In this document: positions 26,703-34,024 of the stretch, piece after piece
How positions within the stretch are numbered: the first letter of the stretch is position 1
Layout: every line of letters starts with the position of its first letter
Assembly: GCA_009911505.1 (NCBI GenBank)
Contig: QXXL01000016.1
Location: 1-64,000 of the forward strand
Length of the DNA: 64,000 bases
Source: Lachnospiraceae bacterium
GTDB taxonomy: Bacteria > Bacillota > Clostridia > Lachnospirales > Lachnospiraceae
Direction: 5' to 3'
Made by a program: the position numbers and the translations under genes
The notes under the pieces: model-generated
Databases searched by the model: none
What the model was told of the DNA's origin: nothing
The model's input: only the letters and a program-made list of their open reading frames with translations

Positions 26703-29113
26703 AATTAGAAAAATTAAAATCAGCCTTCAAAAGCAAATATTTAATCCGTGTCATTGCGGGAATTCTTACAGTAGCAGTTGTTGGAAGCGCTTCTGCAGCC
26801 AGCCAAGCGTATGAGGCTAAAAGTGTTATGCCAAAAGAGGGCATGGCAGGTGTGCGGCAGGGGGAGCTGGATGGCGGCCCGGCTTTGGAGGAGGGGATGC
26901 AGTCAGCCATAGGGCGCGATGAAGACAGGGACACCTCTTTAACAGCCATAGGCAAAGAAGAAACGGTTTATATCATTGCCGATGCGGCCGGAAAACCGCA
27001 AAAAACGATTGTAAGTGAATGGCTTAAAAATCCGCAGGGTAAAGATATTCTAGAGGATGTATCTGATTTAACAGATATTGAAAACGTAAAAGGAGATGAG
27101 ACATTTGAGCAAAAAGGCAATGCGTTAAGCTGGAATGCGAACGGCAAGGATATTTATTACCAGGGGAAAACTACGAAGCAGGCTCCTGTTACGGAGAAAA
27201 TATCCTTTTTCCTAGACGGCAAAAAAATATCCGCAGAAGACATTGCGGGAAAAAGCGGCAAGGTGGCAATCCGCTTTGATTATACCAATCACGAGAAAAA
27301 GGGAAATATTTATGTTCCATTTACCGTAGCTTCCGGAATGCTTTTGGACGATAGCTTTACCAATGTGGAGGTGACAAATGGCAAGGTGGTTTCTAACGGT
27401 GATAAAAATATGGTATTTGGTATTGCCATGCCAGGATTAAAAGAAAGCCTGCGCGTCAACGAAAATGATTTTTCCGGCGGTTTTTCCATACCAGAGTATG
27501 TGGAAATAACAGCGGATGTAAAAGAATTTGAGCTGGATATGACAATGACTGTAGTTATGGGCGGTTCAGAGTTTATCGGCGGCAGGTCAATTGATTTAAC
27601 AGAGATAGACGGAAAAATAGAGGATTTAACCGATGCAATGGCAAAACTAGAAGACGGCTCAGGGGAGCTTTCGGAGGGGCTTTTGACATTGGATGGCAAA
27701 ATGGGCGAATTCTCAGATGGTGTAAATTCCCTGCAGGGCGGAATTTTGGCCTATACAGACGGAGCAAAAACATTAGCTGACGGCATTGGTGCATTAAAAG
27801 GGCAGTCTACAACCTTAATAAGCGGTGTTGCCGATTTGGCTGCGAGTGTGCGTACATTAACAGACGGGGTGATAACACTTGACGAAGCCCTAAATACGCC
27901 AATGGGGAAGAAAGAAAAGGAGACGGCTTGCGAAAAGGCACAGTCGGCGGCACAGGCGGTTGTGGACGCGCAGTTTGCAGATAATGCAAATCCACAGGGG
28001 TATAATCAAATTAAGGCACAGGCCGAGGCGCAGTTTACCGGGGCGCTGACTTCGGATGCAAGCCTCGCCGCAGTAAAACAGCAGGCAGCAGATGCCGCAA
28101 GCGCGCAGGCAGGGCAGATTGCGGCCCAGGCGTCGCAGGCAGCGGCGGCACAGATGCAGCAGGACGGGGAAATACAGGCGCAGATGAATAATCTTCGCGC
28201 AGCCATAACAGCAGCGGGGCAGATGCAGTACGCGCAGTCGGACGCCGGGCGCGCAGCTATTGCAGAACAGGCGGCAGGCATGGCAGGCCAGCTAATGGAA
28301 GCCGGGTTTTCGCCGGAGCAGGTGGCGGCATTGCAGGATATATTAGTGGCGGCCGCGAGCGCTAATGTGATGGCCAATGACGGCAACGGCCAGGCAGCGG
28401 GCCAGGCAGCGGCAGAGGCCGCAATTGCGGGTATACAGCAGTCTGTCACAGGCGGGGCAGGCCAGGCAGCGGCAAACGCTGTTAAGGAAGCCGCTCCACA
28501 GCTGGCAGAAGCTACGGTACGCGGTGTGGCGGAACAGGCAAAAGGCAGTATTGGCACAGCTATGGCAGAAAGCGTAAAGGCAGCCGCAAAAACAGCGGCG
28601 GGCCAGGCGGCAGGCCAAGCAGCTATAGAAGGGGCAGAGCAGGCAAAGAAAGCAGCTGCGCAGAGTATTGAGAAAAAAGACAGCAAATCTGGCTACAGCC
28701 TTGTAAGCGGAATGGAAGCGTTAGACGGCGCGGTGCAGGGGATGTCTGGGAAAATACCGCTTTTGACGGAAGGGATTGATAAGCTGTATACGGGAAGCCA
28801 GGCGTTAGCGTCTAAAAACGAGGAGTTAAACAGCGGGGCTACAAGGCTATTGGCAGGTAAGGATCAGCTTGCAGAAGGGGTGAAAAGGCTTTCTGGAGGT
28901 TCTAAGGAGCTTGCAGACGGGATTGTGGAATTTGACGAAGAAGGTATTCAAAAAATGGCAGACAGCTATAATGGGGATGTAAAAGGGCTTGCAGACCGTA
29001 TTCAGGCGGTTGTAGATGCTGGGAATGGTTATGAATCGTTTGGAGGTAAGGCAGGGTGTATGGCGGGAAATGTGAAATTTATTATTAAAACGGGGGCTGT
29101 GAAGGCAGAGTAG
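26699..29113 (+). CDS. Secreted heptad-repeat protein, YhgE-like, partner of the MMPL exporter
   Basis: A protein of 804 residues. The signal region is YLIRVIAGILTVAVVGSASA. A beta-rich N-terminal half is followed by L-x-x-G heptads (for example LEDGSGELSEGLLTLDGKM, and again near the end in LAGKDQLAEGVKRLSGG), the pattern of YhgE/Pip-type proteins. Between the two heptad blocks lies an Ala/Gln-rich segment of about 240 residues (28000-28690) predicted to be helical. Unlike YhgE, no C-terminal membrane bundle is present, so it should be exported or anchored only at its N-terminus. Coupling to the MMPL gene suggests an accessory subunit. Confidence 0.75.
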   Translation: MKLEKLKSAFKSKYLIRVIAGILTVAVVGSASAASQAYEAKSVMPKEGMAGVRQGELDGGPALEEGMQSAIGRDEDRDTSLTAIGKEETVYIIADAAGKPQKTIVSEWLKNPQGKDILEDVSDLTDIENVKGDETFEQKGNALSWNANGKDIYYQGKTTKQAPVTEKISFFLDGKKISAEDIAGKSGKVAIRFDYTNHEKKGNIYVPFTVASGMLLDDSFTNVEVTNGKVVSNGDKNMVFGIAMPGLKESLRVNENDFSGGFSIPEYVEITADVKEFELDMTMTVVMGGSEFIGGRSIDLTEIDGKIEDLTDAMAKLEDGSGELSEGLLTLDGKMGEFSDGVNSLQGGILAYTDGAKTLADGIGALKGQSTTLISGVADLAASVRTLTDGVITLDEALNTPMGKKEKETACEKAQSAAQAVVDAQFADNANPQGYNQIKAQAEAQFTGALTSDASLAAVKQQAADAASAQAGQIAAQASQAAAAQMQQDGEIQAQMNNLRAAITAAGQMQYAQSDAGRAAIAEQAAGMAGQLMEAGFSPEQVAALQDILVAAASANVMANDGNGQAAGQAAAEAAIAGIQQSVTGGAGQAAANAVKEAAPQLAEATVRGVAEQAKGSIGTAMAESVKAAAKTAAGQAAGQAAIEGAEQAKKAAAQSIEKKDSKSGYSLVSGMEALDGAVQGMSGKIPLLTEGIDKLYTGSQALASKNEELNSGATRLLAGKDQLAEGVKRLSGGSKELADGIVEFDEEGIQKMADSYNGDVKGLADRIQAVVDAGNGYESFGGKAGCMAGNVKFIIKTGAVKAE

Positions 29114-29139
29114 TAAAGGGGCGAAATGGCAAAGGGGCC

Positions 29140-29237
29140 GTCAGTCAGAGGGCAGGGCATTGCTGTGGATTGGACGGGATGCTTAAGAGCCCCTAAGCCT
29201 CATACCCTGCCCTCTGACTGACTACAGTTTTGGGTGG
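29140..29237. repeat. Repeat element copy 2 with an 18-bp perfect inverted repeat
   Basis: GTCAGTCAGAGGGCAGGG (29140-29157) is the exact reverse complement of 29205-29222, enclosing 47 bases. The right half, from GCTTAAGAGCCCCTAAGCC to ACAGTTTTGG, is repeated at 1-70. It lies between two convergent genes and lacks a U run, so it is not an ordinary terminator. It may be a mobile non-coding element or a structured RNA. Confidence 0.75.
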
Positions 29238-29254
29238 CATTTACAAGGGAGGAT

Positions 29255-30787
29255 TTATTTATATTTTTCTGCTATTTTAAGCATTTCGTCCCGGTGGTTT
29301 ATAATCCATGAATCATATGTTGAATGATCCTGTGTAATCCGTTTTCCTAGATCTATAAAAAATTTGGGGATATCTTCTTCTGCCATTACGCAGACGTCTG
29401 TCCCAAACTGTTCTTTGCCTAGTGTTTCACATCCGCCTTCAAACATGGCATAAGCTGCTTTCGGCCCGTCTGGGGTCTGTTTTACTGCACCGCGGAAACC
29501 GATGGCGCCAATCTGGTGTGCGCTGCATGAAGAGGGGCAGCCGGAAATGTGGATTTTGGGCAGTACGCCGTCGGCAAATTTTAAGGGGCGTACCGCATCG
29601 ACGCATGCTTTTAAAAGTGACTGTGAGTCCCGTACGCCGACTTGGCAGATATGGTTGCCGATACATGCGACGGATGCTTCAAATGCGGTTGCGGCGCTGT
29701 CTTTTGTCAGTTCAATTAGCTGTTTTGCCTCTTCTGCCGTGCAGTGGATAATATACATTCCTTCATTTGGGGCAAGGCGCAGATGTACGTCTTCCATAGG
29801 CAAAATGGCATCATAGATTTCTTTTAGTTTTTTGGGGGACGGGCAGCCGCCGACAGGATGGTAGGAAACGGCGTATAGCCCTGGCTGTTTTTGTTTTATT
29901 GCACGCGGGTGTGCAATTGTCCCTTGGCCTGTTTTGGCGGTTTCTTGTGGGGTTATGGAGAGTGTTATGTCTTCTTGCTTTAATGCCGCTGCAAGTTTTT
30001 CTTTGAAAGCTTTTGCATAGCCTTCTGTGCCGAGGGTGTCCTGCATATAGCGTGTCCTAGCCCTGCCCCGCTGCTCGTAGTTGCCATATGAAGTAAAGGT
30101 GTCTACCATGGCTTTGATATAAAATAGTACTTTATCCGGGCTTACGTCCTGTCCTACGCATACTCCCATTTTGGGATTGTTCCCAAGCCCGCCTGCACTG
30201 TAAACGTCAAATGTTTGATTGTTTTTTGCAACAAATCCCAGATCCCGGAATGTGGCATGTGGCATGTCGTGCGGGTCATTGGAAAAACAGACTTTTAGCT
30301 TCCGCGGCAGTTTGACTGTATGGATAAACCCGAGCAGGTAGTCAGCCGCTGCTTTCGCATATGGCATAACGTCAAATGCTTCGTCTTGCCTTGCCCCGCT
30401 TAACGGCGAAGCCATGACGTTGCGCGGATAATCCCCGCCTCCGCCTCGTGTTATAATGCCGTGGCGCCATGCGTCTGTTACCAGATCGCAGATTGTATCT
30501 GGTTTTAAATCATGGAACTGTACCGTCTGGCAGGTGGTGAAATGGATACGTCCGATACTGTATTTTTCAATGCATTCTGTGATAAAACGGAGATGTTCTT
30601 TTGTAATCTCCCCGCCTGAAAGGCGAAGCCGCAGCATTCCATATTTGCCGCCTCTTTGGGCATAGCTCCCGAAGCCGCCCGAAATGCCTTTGTACTGCGC
30701 TACGGTCATCTCCCCTGCATAGAACTGGCTGGTGGCAGCTTGGAACGCTTTTATATCATCTTTAAATTCCTCTGCATAGTCTCTCAT
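29255..30787 (-). CDS. Siroheme-dependent nitrite/sulfite reductase
   Basis: A protein of 510 residues with two ferredoxin-like half-repeats followed by siroheme/4Fe-4S segments. The cluster ligands are in ACIGNHICQVG (CX5C) and ISGCPSSCSAHQIGAIGF (CX3C). The conserved arginines sit around RTRYM and TRGGGGDYPRNV. It reduces nitrite to ammonia or sulfite to sulfide in the cytoplasm; sequence alone does not decide which. No ferredoxin or siroheme genes adjoin it. It is a single gene on the minus strand with GGAG-like sequence before the start. Confidence 0.85.
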   Translation of the reverse strand: MRDYAEEFKDDIKAFQAATSQFYAGEMTVAQYKGISGGFGSYAQRGGKYGMLRLRLSGGEITKEHLRFITECIEKYSIGRIHFTTCQTVQFHDLKPDTICDLVTDAWRHGIITRGGGGDYPRNVMASPLSGARQDEAFDVMPYAKAAADYLLGFIHTVKLPRKLKVCFSNDPHDMPHATFRDLGFVAKNNQTFDVYSAGGLGNNPKMGVCVGQDVSPDKVLFYIKAMVDTFTSYGNYEQRGRARTRYMQDTLGTEGYAKAFKEKLAAALKQEDITLSITPQETAKTGQGTIAHPRAIKQKQPGLYAVSYHPVGGCPSPKKLKEIYDAILPMEDVHLRLAPNEGMYIIHCTAEEAKQLIELTKDSAATAFEASVACIGNHICQVGVRDSQSLLKACVDAVRPLKFADGVLPKIHISGCPSSCSAHQIGAIGFRGAVKQTPDGPKAAYAMFEGGCETLGKEQFGTDVCVMAEEDIPKFFIDLGKRITQDHSTYDSWIINHRDEMLKIAEKYK

Positions 30788-30940
30788 AAAATAGATTGCT
30801 CCTTTCTGTTGGCTGATATCATATTTTTAAACCTGCCTTTTATGGATAGTATGGGGTAGTTTGAAAAAAATATGAATTGCTTTATGGAGAATATTTTAAC
30901 ATAAGGCAGGGGGTTTTGGTAGGGCTTATCTGTAATTGCA

Positions 30941-30980
30941 ATAAAATAGCCCGCTTACAAATGTAAGCGGGCCATTTTTC
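30941..30980 (-). terminator. Terminator of the flagellin gene
   Basis: A perfect 10-pair stem, GCCCGCTTAC (30949-30958) with GTAAGCGGGC (30963-30972), loop AAAT. U-rich runs lie on both sides, so it may work in both directions. It sits 25 bases after the flagellin stop codon. Confidence 0.88.
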
Positions 30981-30996
30981 TTTGTGTATTGAATTA

Positions 30997-32604
30997 TTAC
31001 TGAAGTAAGGAAAGGACTCCCTGTGTAGACTGGTTTGCCTGTGCCAGCATGGACTGCCCTGCCTGTGCCAGGATATTGTTCTTGGAGTATTCCACCATAG
31101 TCGCCGCCATATCTGTATCGCGGATACGGGATTCTGCAGCAGTCGTATTTTCCACAACATTGTCTAGATTTGCAATTGTATGCTCCAGGCGGTTTTGAAC
31201 TGCACCAAGTGCGGAACGCTGTTTGGATACTTTGGAAATTGCTTCTGCAATCGTATCAATGGCCTTGGTTGCATCATCTTCTGTCATAAGGCCAGTATTG
31301 CGCAGGGTGTCTACACCAATGCCATTGGCGGACATGGCTTCAATCGTAATACCAATCTTGTTGTCTTCTAATGATTCTGAACCTACATGAAGGTTAAATT
31401 CCAATGCTTCTGCAGTTGTAGAAGTTACGGTATTGCCTTTTACTGTAATATAGTCCGAAATCTGCTCTGCACCGATTTCTGTTAAATTTCCGCCAGTGTT
31501 ATTTCTGAAAATGCCGCCCTTATAAGCGCCGTTTTCAAAATACTGGGAGTAATCTGTAATTTTATCGCCATTCTGATCTACCAGCGGGTTTGCAGAGGTT
31601 TTAAAATACTGATCTAAATCTGCTTCTGCAATGGCAGTTGCTTCTTTCTGATCTCCAAAGTCTGTTGCATTGTTTGCGGGTGCAGTATAGAGCATTTTGC
31701 CGTCTTTGTATTTGAACTTGCCATTTTCATCCAATTCTACATATTCCGACAAATCTCCGGTTGTAGCGGCAGTGGCAGGGGTTCCTGTTACTGAGTCAAT
31801 ACCGGTAGAGGTTGTACCCCCGCCTGCATTTGCTATCGTGAGGTTTGCTGCTGTTACGAATGTCAGGCCTGCTTTTGCAGTTACGGTTCCGGCTGCGTCT
31901 ACGTCAAAATAAGTAGCTAAGTCCGCGGCTGTTACTTCTACATGATCTGTTGCGCCCACACCGCCGCCAGTGGGGCTTACAAACAGTTTATTTGCTCCAA
32001 GCACCCCCGTATTAAGCGCCATAGAAGCCGCGGTTGCAGCAGCATCCGCCGTAACTGCATTCGTCTTGCCAGCGCCGTAGGCGTCTTTACCTGCAATGAC
32101 GGAAATCTCGCCTTTTTCTGCAGCCTTAGCAGCAGCTGTCAGCTCAAATTCATAGGTTGTGGCCGTTTCCTTCTGCTGTGTTGCCGGATCGCCTTTCAAC
32201 AGATAAATTTCATTGAACTTGGTCGTTTCGGATACACGTTCAATTTCTGTTACCAACTGATCGATTTCATCCTGTACAGCCTGCCTGTCATCTTTTGACA
32301 TGGTTCCGTTGGATGCCTGTACAGCCAGTTCGTTCATACGTTGCAGCATAGAATGTACTTCCGTCAAAGCGCCTTCAGCAGTCTGCACACAGGAAATACC
32401 GTCCTGTGCGTTTGTAGAAGCCTGTGTTAGGCCGCGTACCTGTTTGCGCATTTTTTCGGAAATGGTAAGGCCGGCCGCATCATCTGCTGCGCGGTTAATC
32501 CGGTAACCGGAAGATAATTTTTCCGTTGCCTTTGACTGGTTGCCTGTTGTGATGCCAAGCATCCTGCTTGCATTCATTGCCTGCATGTTGTGTTGTACTA
32601 CCAT
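30997..32604 (-). CDS. hag: Flagellin
   Basis: A protein of 535 residues. The conserved N-terminal D0/D1 region has [16 protein letters not shown] and [16 protein letters not shown], then [15 protein letters not shown]. The conserved C-terminal region has [20 protein letters not shown] and ends [11 protein letters not shown]. The central 250 or so residues form the variable surface domain. No secretion signal is present, as expected for type III export. No other flagellar gene is in the window. csrA lies 90 bases upstream on the same strand with no good promoter between, so the two are probably co-transcribed. The leader contains a CsrA-site candidate (see 32612-32647). Confidence 0.96.
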   Translation of the reverse strand: MVVQHNMQAMNASRMLGITTGNQSKATEKLSSGYRINRAADDAAGLTISEKMRKQVRGLTQASTNAQDGISCVQTAEGALTEVHSMLQRMNELAVQASNGTMSKDDRQAVQDEIDQLVTEIERVSETTKFNEIYLLKGDPATQQKETATTYEFELTAAAKAAEKGEISVIAGKDAYGAGKTNAVTADAAATAASMALNTGVLGANKLFVSPTGGGVGATDHVEVTAADLATYFDVDAAGTVTAKAGLTFVTAANLTIANAGGGTTSTGIDSVTGTPATAATTGDLSEYVELDENGKFKYKDGKMLYTAPANNATDFGDQKEATAIAEADLDQYFKTSANPLVDQNGDKITDYSQYFENGAYKGGIFRNNTGGNLTEIGAEQISDYITVKGNTVTSTTAEALEFNLHVGSESLEDNKIGITIEAMSANGIGVDTLRNTGLMTEDDATKAIDTIAEAISKVSKQRSALGAVQNRLEHTIANLDNVVENTTAAESRIRDTDMAATMVEYSKNNILAQAGQSMLAQANQSTQGVLSLLQ

Positions 32605-32611
32605 AATATTT

Positions 32612-32647
32612 ACCTCCGTGTGATAAAGTTTGGGGAATCCTTTCCCC
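32612..32647 (-). promoter_or_regulatory. Candidate CsrA-binding leader of flagellin mRNA
   Basis: On the minus strand GGGGAA (32647-32642) and TTCCCC (32637-32632) form a 6-pair stem whose 4-base loop is AGGA. Fourteen bases further the Shine-Dalgarno reads CGGAGGT, giving a second GGA close to the start codon. In Bacillus subtilis CsrA blocks hag translation through paired GGA sites of this kind. Here the pairing is seen directly; binding is inferred. Confidence 0.6.
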
Positions 32648-32694
32648 TTTGATAATTGTTTTATAATAAACCAGAGGTGTAGGTGGCCTGGCTC

Positions 32695-32985
32695 TTACGC
32701 TAAGTCCTGCCCCGCTGCCCTGGTATTATTATCCTGCGTGCATTTGTCTTTTTTTCTCAGCATTAAAATCGCCGTGATTTCCTTTTTTGCTTCCTCCGAA
32801 ATGTCTTTTTCACGATAATAGGGGGAAGGCGTTTTATGTTTTCCGGCGCTGCTTCTGGCAATATTCATATTTTTTGGGGCATCCACCAGCAAATGGATAT
32901 TGTTGGCGGAGCCTCCTGAAAAAATAACTTTGACTTCGTCCCCGATATCAATAAAATCACCGGGCTTTAATGTCAGCTTCAGCAT
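32695..32985 (-). CDS. csrA: CsrA-family translational regulator
   Basis: A protein of 96 residues. It starts MLKLTLKPGDFIDIGDEVKV and continues HLLVDAPKNMNIAR, matching CsrA over the whole 45-residue core, with L4 and the RNA-contacting R44 in their usual places. A charged C-terminal extension of about 50 residues (EEAKKEITAILMLRKKDKC) is not in standard 60-75 residue CsrA. AAGGAGG is 6 bases before the ATG. CsrA dimers bind GGA loops in mRNA leaders, notably flagellin, which is the next gene. Its promoter region is the left end of the putative invertible segment. Confidence 0.85.
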   Translation of the reverse strand: MLKLTLKPGDFIDIGDEVKVIFSGGSANNIHLLVDAPKNMNIARSSAGKHKTPSPYYREKDISEEAKKEITAILMLRKKDKCTQDNNTRAAGQDLA

Positions 32986-33015
32986 AAAAACCTCCTTGTT
33001 TTTTGTTTTCCAGCC

Positions 33016-33043
33016 ATGCAGCATTTTGTATATAATGTTGCAT
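33016..33043. repeat. Left recombination site (dif-like, 28 bp)
   Basis: Arms ATGCAGCATTT and TAATGTTGCAT flank the core TGTATA. Compared with the reverse complement of 33874-33901 it matches at 26 of 28 positions with an identical core. Homology stops at the site edges. It lies 30 bp upstream of the csrA start codon and would be in its 5' leader. Confidence 0.8.
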
Positions 33044-33072
33044 AAGGGCCGTAGAGTGTATCTGAAAAATGC

Positions 33073-33098
33073 TTTCCGGCAGATGTGAGCGCCACTTA
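33073..33098 (-). promoter_or_regulatory. Sigma-28-like promoter facing csrA
   Basis: On the minus strand TAAG (33098-33095), 14 bases, then GCCGGAAA (33080-33073). The flagellar sigma consensus is TAAA-N15-GCCGATAA/T. GCCG is exact; the rest is partial. It lies inside the cassette, 29 bp from the left site, and points at csrA. Confidence 0.5.
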
Positions 33099-33232
33099 GC
33101 AGGGTGAGAAAATGGCGGGAATGATTTTTCAAACACGCACTGGGAAGGAGGCATGGGAAATGGGGAATGGCATGGCCGCGGTTTAAGCGGCAAATACAAC
33201 AGTGCTGTAGCAACAGCGGAAAGGAAGATAAA

Positions 33233-33811
33233 ATGGGGACAACACAACCAATCCGGGACAAAGAAGAATTGAAAAAATTTATATCATATTACCGTGATAC
33301 AAAACCAAGGCCGCGCGATTATGCGTTGATTGTAACAGGGCTTCATACTGCCCTGCGTATTAGCGATATCTTGAACTTAAAGTGGGGGGATCTTTACCGT
33401 TTTGAAAAAAATGCATACGAAAAGCATCTTTGCGTACAAGAAAAAAAGACAGGAAAAAACAGTCTCATAGCAGTAAATGGGCATGTAGTGGCTGCGTTGG
33501 AATATTACCGCGCCACACGCACCCCAAAACCTGCAGACTATATTTTTTCCAAAAACAGCAACCCGGCTGTCCCGCTATGCCGTTCACAGGCATACCGGAT
33601 TATAAAAAAAGCGGCGTCTGAAACTTTAAAAGACAAAAACATAAGCTGCCACTCCCTGCGTAAGACATTTGGCTACCACGCGTGGCAGCAGGGGATTTCC
33701 CCGGTTATATTGATGGATATTTATAATCACTCCTCGTACCATATCACAAAACGCTATCTGGGGATTGTACAGGATGAACGTGATTCGGCTTTTTTGAAAA
33801 TTGATATATAA
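33233..33811 (+). CDS. Short tyrosine recombinase, FimB/FimE-like
   Basis: A protein of 192 residues consisting only of the catalytic domain, as in the FimB/FimE/HbiF group of inversion recombinases, which lack a full core-binding domain. Catalytic residues are R42 (TALRISDIL), a Lys in QEKKTGK, H140 and R143 in CHSLRKTFG, H166 in YNHSS and nucleophile Y175 in TKRYLG. All six are present, so it should be active. AAAGGAAG precedes the ATG at 33233. It lies between the two inverted 28-bp sites, which are its likely substrates, and is transcribed away from csrA in the present orientation. Confidence 0.88.
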   Translation: MGTTQPIRDKEELKKFISYYRDTKPRPRDYALIVTGLHTALRISDILNLKWGDLYRFEKNAYEKHLCVQEKKTGKNSLIAVNGHVVAALEYYRATRTPKPADYIFSKNSNPAVPLCRSQAYRIIKKAASETLKDKNISCHSLRKTFGYHAWQQGISPVILMDIYNHSSYHITKRYLGIVQDERDSAFLKIDI

Positions 33812-33828
33812 AAATCAAAATAAGGGGT

Positions 33829-33854
33829 TAAGTTTTTTTGAAAAAGGCCGAAAT
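33829..33854 (+). promoter_or_regulatory. Second sigma-28-like promoter, facing the right site
   Basis: TAAG (33829-33832), 14 bases, then GCCGAAAT (33847-33854), closer to consensus GCCGATAT than the left one. It lies 18 bases after the recombinase stop and 19 bp before the right site, pointing outward. In the present orientation it reads into a terminator; after inversion it would face csrA. Confidence 0.5.
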
Positions 33855-33873
33855 AAGATGTGTAGAGAGAAAA

Positions 33874-33901
33874 ATGCAACATTTTATACAAAATGTTGCA
33901 T
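33874..33901. repeat. Right recombination site (dif-like, 28 bp)
   Basis: A perfect inverted repeat with arms ATGCAACATTT and AAATGTTGCAT; read on the minus strand its core is TGTATA, identical to the left site. It is followed by TTTTTATTA, so on the plus strand its RNA hairpin may also serve as the recombinase terminator. Confidence 0.8.
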
Positions 33902-33956
33902 TTTTTATTATGCGCCAAGGGCATAGAAGTATACAGCAACATGGAACAGACAACAA

Positions 33957-33992
33957 AATGGCAGCCATACCAAAACGGGTGTGGCTGCCATT
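33957..33992 (-). terminator. Terminator of the LTA-synthase-like gene
   Basis: AATGGCAGCCA (33957-33967) pairs with TGGCTGCCATT (33982-33992). On the minus strand it is followed by TTGTTGT. It lies 33 bases beyond the stop codon and could also stop plus-strand transcripts leaving the cassette. Confidence 0.75.
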
Positions 33993-34024
33993 AGATATTA
34001 TGTTATTCTGATAGATTTCGCGTT

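Larger units (their letters stand above)
33016..33901. mobile_element. Putative invertible cassette carrying its own recombinase
   Basis: An 886-bp segment bounded by two 28-bp sites in inverted orientation and containing one gene, a tyrosine recombinase, plus two outward-facing sigma-28-like promoters, one just inside each site. Recombination between inverted sites would flip the segment and exchange which promoter reads into csrA and flagellin. Inversion itself is inferred, not seen. Confidence 0.7.

Noticed and set aside
28006..28686. 226-codon minus-strand open frame rich in Ala and Cys
   Set aside because: It is the mirror of the Ala/Gln-rich part of the heptad-repeat gene; repetitive codons keep the opposite strand open.
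33016..33901. Integrated mobile element excised by dif-type recombination
   Set aside because: The two sites are in inverted, not direct, orientation, so recombination would invert the segment and not excise it.
33874..33910. Right 28-bp site as only a terminator
   Set aside because: It may terminate transcription, but the 26/28 inverted match to 33016-33043, with an identical core and no flanking homology, is not expected for a simple terminator.
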